NCBI RefSeq assembly: GCF_003289925.1
Contig: NZ_QLZQ01000001.1
Coordinates: forward strand, 1,054,001-1,118,000
DNA length: 64,000 nucleotides
Direction of reading: 5' to 3'
Source: Planococcus maitriensis
Lineage (GTDB): Bacteria > Bacillota > Bacilli > Bacillales_A > Planococcaceae
This document shows, one piece after another, positions 57,552-64,000 of the stretch (position 1 is the first letter of the stretch; each line of letters opens with the position of its first letter). The notes under the pieces were generated by a model. It saw only the letters and a program-made list of their open reading frames with translations, had not been told where the DNA came from and made no database searches. The position numbers were made by a program, and so were the translations under genes.

Positions 57552-59219
57552 TTGAGTAAAATTAAAAACGAAGTCATAAGAGTCATTCCGCTTGGCGGAG
57601 TAGGAGAGATCGGGAAAGCGATGTACGTCATCGATATCGACGATGACCTGTTCGTTGTCGATAGCGGATTGATGTTTCCGGAAGATGAGATGCTCGGCGT
57701 CGATATCGTCATTCCGGACGTCACGTATCTTGAGGAAAACAAAGACCGTGTTAAAGGGATCTTCCTGACACACGGCCATGAAGACGCAATCGGATCGATT
57801 GCATACTTATTGAAGAAAGTCCAAGCGCCGGTATACGGGTCGAAGCTGACCATCGCGCTTGCAAAAGAACACGTGAAGGAACTCGGCTCACTCAAGCATT
57901 ACAAATTCTTCGAAGTAACGAATAAGAGCCGCATGAATTTCGACAAAACACACGTCACCTTTTTCCATACGACACACAGCATTCCGGATGCACTCGGCAT
58001 CGTCTTCCATACATCGGAAGGCGCCATCGTCCATACAGGCGAATTCAAATTCGACCAGTCGATGCAAGGAAGCTACCGCCCGGATTTTGCCAAAATGGCG
58101 AAGCTTGGCGAAGACGGCGTCCTGATGCTGCTGTCGGATTCCACCGAAGCTGAACGCCCGGGCTATACGACGTCAGAGACGGTCGTTGCCGACCATATCC
58201 TGACGGCATTCCACCAGGCGCCGGGCCGTATTCTTGTATCACTTTATTCATCAAACTTCATCCGTATCCAGCAAGTATTCGATATCGCGCACCAAACGGG
58301 CAAGAAAGTCGCCGTTATCGGCAAAAGCCTGGAGAAGAGCTATGAAGTCGGCTTGCGCCTAGGGTATCTGGAAGTGGACGAAGACACGGTCATTTCCATG
58401 AAAGACTTAGAGAAATACAATGATGATGAAGTCGTTATCATCGTGACCGGCAACCAAGGTGAACCGCTTGAAGCGCTCGACAAAATGGTCAAACGCCAAC
58501 ATAAAGATGTGCGCATCAATGAAACGGATACCGTCTTGATCACCTTCACGCCTTCACCGGGCATGGAAGTGCCGATGTTCCAGACGATGAACAAATTGGC
58601 GAAAGCCGGGGCGAAAGTGCTGACATCCAACAAGAAAGTCCACGTTTCCGGCCATGGCAGCCAGGAAGACTTGAAAATGATGCTGAACTTGATGAAGCCG
58701 AAGTATTTCATCCCAATCCAAGGGGAATACAAAATGCTCATCGCCCACTCGAAATTGGCACAGCAAATCGGGATCGCTAAATCGGATATCTTCATCGCCG
58801 ATAAAGGCGATATCGTTGAATACAGAAAAGAAAAAGTCCGCATGAGCGGCCGCGTCACGACAGGCAATGTCCTGATTGACGGCATCGGTATCGGGGACGT
58901 CGGCAACATCGTCCTCCGCGACCGCAAACTTCTGTCGCAGGACGGGATCTTTATCATCGTTGTCACGCTGAACCGCAAGGAAAAGCGCATCGCTTCAGGG
59001 CCTGAAATCATTTCCAGAGGCTTTGTCTATGTCCGCGAATCGGAGCAATTGCTTGATGAGTCGAGCCAATTGGTGCGCAAAGTCGTCGATAAATACGTGA
59101 CGCGCGATGCGTTCGAATGGAACAACATCAAACAGGAAATCCGCGATACGCTCAATTCGTATCTGTACCAGCAGACGAAACGGCGTCCGATGATCATTCC
59201 GATCATCATGGAATACTAA
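57552..59219 (+). CDS. rnjB: Ribonuclease J2
   Basis: RNase J is a metallo-beta-lactamase RNase with endo- and 5'-exonuclease activity. The motif here is HGHEDA (His74, His76, Asp78, Ala79) instead of HxHxDH, and Glu164 replaces the usual Asp in HTGEFKF. His142 is kept, as is the VSGHGSQEE segment. Degenerate ligands fit the J2 paralogue, which is weak alone and works with J1. The position after asd matches rnjB (ymfA) in Bacillus. It has 555 residues. Confidence 0.93.
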   Translation: MSKIKNEVIRVIPLGGVGEIGKAMYVIDIDDDLFVVDSGLMFPEDEMLGVDIVIPDVTYLEENKDRVKGIFLTHGHEDAIGSIAYLLKKVQAPVYGSKLTIALAKEHVKELGSLKHYKFFEVTNKSRMNFDKTHVTFFHTTHSIPDALGIVFHTSEGAIVHTGEFKFDQSMQGSYRPDFAKMAKLGEDGVLMLLSDSTEAERPGYTTSETVVADHILTAFHQAPGRILVSLYSSNFIRIQQVFDIAHQTGKKVAVIGKSLEKSYEVGLRLGYLEVDEDTVISMKDLEKYNDDEVVIIVTGNQGEPLEALDKMVKRQHKDVRINETDTVLITFTPSPGMEVPMFQTMNKLAKAGAKVLTSNKKVHVSGHGSQEDLKMMLNLMKPKYFIPIQGEYKMLIAHSKLAQQIGIAKSDIFIADKGDIVEYRKEKVRMSGRVTTGNVLIDGIGIGDVGNIVLRDRKLLSQDGIFIIVVTLNRKEKRIASGPEIISRGFVYVRESEQLLDESSQLVRKVVDKYVTRDAFEWNNIKQEIRDTLNSYLYQQTKRRPMIIPIIMEY

Positions 59220-59233
59220 GAATACAAGTAAAG

Positions 59234-59270
59234 GGATTCCGTACCGATTTTATCGGCAGGAATCCTTTTT
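59234..59270 (+). terminator. Intrinsic terminator after rnjB
   Basis: GGATTCC (59234-59240) pairs with GGAATCC (59259-59265), with inner CCGAT/ATCGG, and is followed by five T. Confidence 0.8.
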
Positions 59271-59296
59271 CATTACGTAAGAAAAGAGGGAATCCC

Positions 59297-61708
59297 ATGG
59301 CGCCAAGCCGCACGAATAAAAAAACCACCGCAAAGCCGCGCACCAAACCACGCACAAAACCGAAGGCCAAAGCGAAGAAGAAGCGCCAGCCGGCACCGAT
59401 GATCGCCTACGAAGTGACAGGGCTCATCATGATCGGCATCGCGATCCTGATGGTCTTTAGGCTCGGTTTGATCGGACGCATGTTCAATAACATGGCTGAG
59501 TACCTGCTCGGCTATTTGGCCTTTCTCGCACCACTGGCATTGATCGCAGCTGCACTCCATATCATGGTCAAGCGGGGGCTGCCGAAAATCCGCGCAAAAA
59601 TTGCAGCCGGTTCGGTGTTTCTCCTTGCCGGTGCATTATTGATCAGCCATTTGATCTGGGCAGCCGGTTCGATCTTGCCGATCACTTCGGCGAATGTCTT
59701 GTCGGAAACATCGAAAATGACGCAAATGACCGGCACGATCTGGGGCAATTACGAAGCGACGGGCGGCGGGTTTTTCGGCGCTGTCCTGTATGCGCTACTT
59801 CATGTGCTGTTTGCGACAGCCGGCACATGGGTCATCGCGATCATCCTATTGTCGATCGGCGCCATCATCTTGACCGGCAAAGCGGCAGCGCCGGTGATCG
59901 CAGAGCGCTTGCCGGCTGCCGGCGAAGCGATGCGGTCTCTCGCAGAACGCTTCAAGCCGGAACACAAACCGGTGGAGAAACAGCCGCGCAGGAAAAATGC
60001 GCCTGAAAAAGTATTGGAAATGAATGAGCAATTGGCTTATGACGATACTTTGGAGGAAACGGAGACCACGCTGGTTTTTGATCAGGAAAGCGAGCGCGAA
60101 CCGGAAGAGCAAGCGGAAAAAGAGCCGATCATATCGGCATTCACCGAAAAGGTCAAACCGAAGCGGCAGGATGCAGAGGAGGAAAAGCCTAAAGCTGAAG
60201 CTTCTGAAGAAATCAGGCACGTCGATCCGGAAACCGGGGAGATCTTGAAAGAGCCGGTCATGTCGATGAAAGAGGAGGCAGAAAATGAAGATTATGCTTT
60301 GCCGCCGATCGATCTATTGACCTTGCCGCCGCATAGCGACCAAAGTGGCGAGTATTCGGGCATCCAGAAAAACGCCAAGAAGCTCGAGAAAACCTTCCAA
60401 AGTTTCGGCGTTCGCGCGAAAGTGACGCAAGTCCATCTGGGGCCTGCCGTCACGAAATACGAAGTGCTGCCGGATGTCGGCGTGAAAGTCAGCAAGATTG
60501 TCAGCCTGCACGATGATCTGGCCTTGGCGCTTGCTGCGCGTGACATTCGCATAGAGGCGCCGATTCCCGGGAAATCGGCGATCGGCATCGAAGTGCCGAA
60601 TACGGAAGTGGCGGTCGTGAGCCTTCGGGAAGTACTGGAATCGGAAGAGAACAACCGTCCCGATTCGAAGCTGTTGTTTGGGCTCGGCCGCGACGTGACG
60701 GGCCAAGCGGTCATGACCGAACTCAATAAAATGCCCCACCTGCTCGTAGCGGGATCGACCGGCAGCGGGAAATCGGTGTGTATCAATGGCATCATCACGA
60801 GCATTATCATGCGCGCCAAGCCTCATGAAGTGAAGATGATGATGATCGACCCGAAAATGGTTGAATTGAATGTCTATAATGGCATTCCCCATCTGCTTGC
60901 GCCGGTCGTGACGGATCCGCGTAAGGCAGCACAAGCCTTGAAGAAAATCGTTTCGGAGATGGAACGGCGTTATGAGCTGTTTTCCCATACCGGCACACGC
61001 AACATCGAAGGTTATAACGATTATGTTGATACATTCAATGCGGAAAATGAAGAAAAGCATCCGAAGCTGCCGTTTATCGTCGTCATTGTCGATGAATTGG
61101 CGGATTTAATGATGGTCGCATCGAACGAAGTGGAAGATGCCATCACAAGGCTTGCGCAGATGGCGCGGGCTGCGGGCATCCATTTGATCATCGCCACACA
61201 GCGCCCGAGTGTCAATGTCATCACCGGCGTCATCAAGGCGAACATCCCGTCGCGCATTGCATTTGCGGTATCATCCGCAATCGACTCACGCACCATCCTC
61301 GACATGGGCGGGGCGGAGAAATTGCTCGGCCGCGGCGACATGCTGTTCCTCGGTGCCGGCCAGTCAAAACCTGTGCGCGTGCAAGGGGCGTTCCTGTCGG
61401 ATACCGAAGTTGAGAAAATCGTCGACTTTTCAATCGAACAGCAAAAAGCGCAATATCAGGAAGATATGATTCCATCCGACGTCGAGGAAGTAAGCATCGA
61501 CCAGGAAACGGACGACCTTTATGATGAAGCCGTGCAATTGGTGACGGAAATGCAGACAGCATCCGTCTCGATGCTGCAGCGCAGGTTCCGTGTCGGTTAT
61601 TCGCGTGCTGCCCGGATCATAGACCAAATGGAGCAGCGCGGGGTCGTCGGGCCTTATGAGGGCAGTAAGCCACGTCAGGTCCTGGTTCCTAAGCAGGAAG
61701 AATACTGA
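59297..61708 (+). CDS. ftsK: DNA translocase FtsK/SpoIIIE
   Basis: This membrane-anchored hexameric motor pumps DNA through the division septum. A very basic N-terminal tail ([18 protein letters not shown]) precedes about four membrane helices (about 38-190). After an acidic linker the motor has P-loop GSTGSGKS (486-493) and Walker [13 protein letters not shown]. The gamma winged helix ([20 protein letters not shown]) reads polar DNA motifs. ATG 59297 follows AGAGGGAA, giving 803 residues. In the absence of sporulation genes here, a general segregation role is likely. Confidence 0.95.
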   Translation: MAPSRTNKKTTAKPRTKPRTKPKAKAKKKRQPAPMIAYEVTGLIMIGIAILMVFRLGLIGRMFNNMAEYLLGYLAFLAPLALIAAALHIMVKRGLPKIRAKIAAGSVFLLAGALLISHLIWAAGSILPITSANVLSETSKMTQMTGTIWGNYEATGGGFFGAVLYALLHVLFATAGTWVIAIILLSIGAIILTGKAAAPVIAERLPAAGEAMRSLAERFKPEHKPVEKQPRRKNAPEKVLEMNEQLAYDDTLEETETTLVFDQESEREPEEQAEKEPIISAFTEKVKPKRQDAEEEKPKAEASEEIRHVDPETGEILKEPVMSMKEEAENEDYALPPIDLLTLPPHSDQSGEYSGIQKNAKKLEKTFQSFGVRAKVTQVHLGPAVTKYEVLPDVGVKVSKIVSLHDDLALALAARDIRIEAPIPGKSAIGIEVPNTEVAVVSLREVLESEENNRPDSKLLFGLGRDVTGQAVMTELNKMPHLLVAGSTGSGKSVCINGIITSIIMRAKPHEVKMMMIDPKMVELNVYNGIPHLLAPVVTDPRKAAQALKKIVSEMERRYELFSHTGTRNIEGYNDYVDTFNAENEEKHPKLPFIVVIVDELADLMMVASNEVEDAITRLAQMARAAGIHLIIATQRPSVNVITGVIKANIPSRIAFAVSSAIDSRTILDMGGAEKLLGRGDMLFLGAGQSKPVRVQGAFLSDTEVEKIVDFSIEQQKAQYQEDMIPSDVEEVSIDQETDDLYDEAVQLVTEMQTASVSMLQRRFRVGYSRAARIIDQMEQRGVVGPYEGSKPRQVLVPKQEEY

Positions 61709-61847
61709 TCAGTCAATAGCTGATTTGTGACAAAATGTTTAGTATTTGAGCAGGCCCATTAAGGAAAATTCGCAGAATTCGACAAATTGCTATTTATTTC
61801 ACTTCTATTAAATGGTATAGTATTTCTGATTAGTAGGAATGTTTTAC

Positions 61848-61861
61848 ATCAGATGTCTGAT
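61848..61861. promoter_or_regulatory. Possible operator of the GntR regulator
   Basis: ATCAGATGTCTGAT is a near-perfect palindrome with 6-bp arms, 24 bp before the gntR start codon. Half-sites of similar sequence occur at 61824 (TCTGATT) and after the gene near 62616 (ATCTGATT). Autoregulation is inferred. Confidence 0.5.
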
Positions 61862-61884
61862 CTCTGTCATGGGTGGTGAATCGT

Positions 61885-62613
61885 ATGACAATCAAATCGG
61901 ATCACCGTGCATTGTATCTCCAAGTGATCGATCGAATGAAGCAGGACATTGCTTCGGGTGTCTATAAAGAGAAAGAGAAACTGCCATCCGAGTTCGAACT
62001 TTCGAAATCCCTTGGGGTGAGCCGCGCGACTCTCCGAGAGGCGCTGCGGCTTCTGGAAGAGGATAATGTAATCGTCAGGCGCCACGGTGTCGGGACGTTT
62101 GTCAATTCGAAACCGGTCTTCTCATCGGGCATCGAGGAATTGACAAGCGTCTCCGATATGATCCGGCAGGCAGGAATGGAACCTGGGGTGGTCTATTTGA
62201 GCACTTCGGAGTCCATTTGTTCTGAGGAAGATGTTAACCGCTTTCATTGCAATCCGGAGGATACTGTCATTACAATTGAACGCGTCCGAACGGCAAACGG
62301 GGAGCCTGTCGTCTATTGCATCGACAAAGTGCCTTCCGTCTTCATGCCTGAAGGCTTTCTCGGACGCAAAGAAAGCTCCATTTTTTCGGCGCTTGAAGAA
62401 TCCGGCGATATCCGCATCTCGTATGCGGTCACCTTCATCGACCCAACCGGTTACCATGAGGAAGCCTCTCCGATTCTTGAATGCGATCCGGAAACCGCTT
62501 TACTCGTATTAAAACAGCATCACTACGATGAAAACGATCGTTTGGTGCTGTATTCAAAGAACTATTTCCGGGCTGATAAATTCAGCTTCCATGTAGTTCG
62601 AAAACGTCTGTAA
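61885..62613 (+). CDS. GntR-family transcriptional regulator (HutC/UTRA type)
   Basis: The N-terminal winged helix has [20 protein letters not shown] (about 33-52) and then [21 protein letters not shown]. The remaining part resembles a UTRA ligand-binding domain. It has 242 residues and ATG 61885 follows GGGTGGTGA. It lies just before a BMP lipoprotein and an ABC ATPase, so control of that uptake system is likely. The location after spoIIIE corresponds to ymfC of Bacillus. The ligand is unknown. Confidence 0.88.
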   Translation: MTIKSDHRALYLQVIDRMKQDIASGVYKEKEKLPSEFELSKSLGVSRATLREALRLLEEDNVIVRRHGVGTFVNSKPVFSSGIEELTSVSDMIRQAGMEPGVVYLSTSESICSEEDVNRFHCNPEDTVITIERVRTANGEPVVYCIDKVPSVFMPEGFLGRKESSIFSALEESGDIRISYAVTFIDPTGYHEEASPILECDPETALLVLKQHHYDENDRLVLYSKNYFRADKFSFHVVRKRL

Positions 62614-62659
62614 ACATCTGATTCCTGCTATTATCAAAAAAACCTTGGGGGTTATTACA

Positions 62660-63742
62660 TTGATTAAACGTAAATTTGGCGTAGGTTTATCATTAATGCT
62701 AGCGGCTGGAGTTCTTGCGGCATGCGGCAGCGAAGAAGACACTTCAAACGGCGGCGATTCGGCTGCAGGCGGAGAAGGCACTGAAGAAGCAAGCGATTTC
62801 TCTGTGGCGATGGTTACGGATGTCGGCGGTGTCGATGACAAATCCTTCAACCAATCAGCTTGGGAAGGGATCCAGCAGTTCGGTGAAGAAAATGGCCTTG
62901 AAAAAGGAGACGGCGGGTTTGATTACCTCCAGTCCGCTTCCGACGCTGATTACAACACCAACTTGAACAACTTGATCCGCCGTGATTTTGATGTCGTCTT
63001 CGGTATCGGTTTCTTGATGGAAGGTGCAGTTAAGGAAATCGCTGAGCAGCAGCCGGATGCACAAATCGCGATCATCGATGCGGTAGTGGATGCACCGAAC
63101 GTGGCAAGCGTCATGTTCAAAGAGCAAGAAGGCGCATTCCTTGCAGGTGTTGCTGCAGCATTGATGACTGAAACTGACAAAATCGGTTTTGTCGGCGGCA
63201 TGGAAATCCCGGTTATCGAACGCTTTGAAGCTGGATTCCTCGAAGGCGTGAAAGCTGTTGATGATTCAATCGAAGTCGATGTTCAATACACAGGTGCTTT
63301 TGATAAAGCGGAATTGGGTAAAACGACAGCAAACCGCATGTACAGTGCTGGAGCTGACATCATTTTCCACGCTGCAGGCGGAACAGGAAACGGCGTGTTC
63401 ACTGAAGCAAAAGAACGCAAAGAAGCCAATCCTGATGAAAACGTATGGGTGATCGGCGTAGACGCTGACCAATACGAAGAAGGCCAGACTGGCGATCAGA
63501 ACGTAACATTGACTTCTGTCTTGAAACGCGTAGATACTGCGGTTATGAACATTTCTGAACAAGCGATGAACGGCGAATTCCCAGGCGGGGAAACTGTCAC
63601 TTACGGTTTGTCTGACGAAGGTGTCGGCCTTGCGGATTCACGCGGGGCAATTCCGGAAGATGTCATGAGCCAAATCGAAGAGTACAAAGAGAAAGTGGTT
63701 TCCGGTGAAATCGAAGTTCCTGAAACGCTTTCCGAATAAACT
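62660..63742 (+). CDS. BMP-family substrate-binding lipoprotein (nucleoside ABC transporter)
   Basis: This 360-codon gene (359 or 360 residues including Met) encodes an extracellular binding protein of the basic membrane protein family. A signal peptide ends in the lipobox LAAC with the lipidated Cys22. VAMVTDVGGVDDKSFNQSAW is the family start motif. TTG 62660 lies 8 nt after GGGGG; the earlier TTG at 62645 overlaps that site. Relatives such as BmpA and YufN bind purine nucleosides. The next gene is an ABC ATPase. Confidence 0.92.
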
Positions 63743-63758
63743 GTAGTCAAATACGGTC

Positions 63759-63798
63759 ATCATAAAGACCGGGTATCCGGTCTTTATGATTTTTTTTC
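63759..63798 (+). terminator. Strong terminator after the BMP lipoprotein
   Basis: A perfect 14-bp stem joins 63759-63772 and 63777-63790 around GTAT and is followed by eight T. It would make the binding protein more abundant than the ABC ATPase downstream. Confidence 0.9.
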
Positions 63799-63906
63799 GT
63801 CTATTTTTCGAAAGATTAATAGATGAAAGGTTTCTGCCAATAGAAGCCTTTCATGTATTAATTCATTAAATCAAGAAACAACCAGTCTCCGAGGGAGTGA
63901 AAACCG

Positions 63907-64000
63907 TGGAATATGTTATTGAAATGCTGAATATCCGCAAAGAGTTCGGGAATTTTGTCGCCAACGACAATATCACCCTGCAGCTTGAAAAAGGGGAAAT
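63907..64000 (+). CDS. ABC transporter ATP-binding protein (5' fragment)
   Basis: Only the first 31 codons are in the window. They read VEYVIEMLNIRKEFGNFVAN followed by DNITLQLEKGE, the usual beginning of an ABC ATPase before the Walker A motif. It starts at GTG 63907 after GAGGGAGTG. From its position it is probably the nucleoside-type ATPase (NupO/YufO-like) that works with the BMP lipoprotein. This is inference, since no ATPase motif is visible. Confidence 0.75.

Noticed and set aside
59117..59296. Longer start for FtsK inside rnjB
   Set aside because: The extra 60 residues overlap rnjB in another frame and cross its terminator. ATG 59297 has a good ribosome-binding site and gives the family length.
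1..64000. Mobile elements, CRISPR arrays, tRNA or rRNA genes
   Set aside because: I saw no transposase or phage genes, no regularly spaced repeats and no tRNA cloverleaf or rRNA sequence. XerC is in its housekeeping position and is not evidence of an integrated element.

Overview
The window is about 64 kb of chromosomal DNA from a low-to-moderate GC Gram-positive bacterium of the order Bacillales. The gene order closely follows the Bacillus subtilis stretch from sdaAB to spoIIIE, and the proteins are Bacillus-like (CodY helix-turn-helix, FapR, PolC, RNase J2, RnpM/YlxR, YlxQ). Several gene sets found in this stretch of B. subtilis are missing: the flagellar/chemotaxis operon between codY and rpsB, the spoVFA-spoVFB and dapG-dapA genes around asd, tepA before ftsK, and the small genes ylqD and ylqG/ylqH. 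This suggests a non-sporulating or reduced relative, and a Planococcus/Planomicrobium-type organism is my inference. Every recognised gene is on the + strand. No mobile element, CRISPR array, tRNA or rRNA was seen.

Layout. 1-3.8 kb: serine dehydratase (sdaAB-sdaAA) and recG. 3.8-7.4 kb: the fatty acid and phospholipid operon fapR-plsX-fabD-fabG-acpP, with a FapR operator at its promoter. 7.5-19.5 kb: rnc-smc-ftsY, ylxM-ffh, rpsP-khpA, rimM-trmD, rplS, lepB-rbgA and rnhB, covering ribosome assembly, protein targeting and chromosome organisation. 19.6-23.6 kb: sucC-sucD, one unrecognised membrane-anchored protein and dprA. 23.7-30.9 kb: topA, trmFO, xerC, hslV-hslU and codY. 30.9-31.5 kb: a 638-bp region without protein genes that holds a candidate structured RNA, followed by the rpsB promoter and leader. 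31.5-38.8 kb: rpsB, tsf, pyrH-frr and the envelope-lipid genes uppS-cdsA-dxr-rseP. 38.9-45 kb: proS and polC. 45-54.9 kb: the nusA-infB operon (rimP-nusA-rnpM-ylxQ-infB-ylxP-rbfA), truB-ribF, rpsO and pnp. 55-61.7 kb: an M16 peptidase, asd, rnjB and ftsK/spoIIIE. 61.8-64 kb: a GntR regulator, a BMP-family lipoprotein and the start of an ABC ATPase, which look like a nucleoside uptake system cut by the window edge.

Most of the window is core housekeeping sequence in tightly packed operons with 4-bp stop/start overlaps. The signals that deserve attention are mainly non-coding: the codY-rpsB structured RNA candidate, leaders before rpsB, rplS, rpsO and rimP, and a branched element after asd. Two proteins have changed catalytic positions: HslV lacks the N-terminal serine known from Bacillus, and RNase J2 has altered metal ligands. 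All family assignments come from reading the translations and recalling family motifs; no database search was run.
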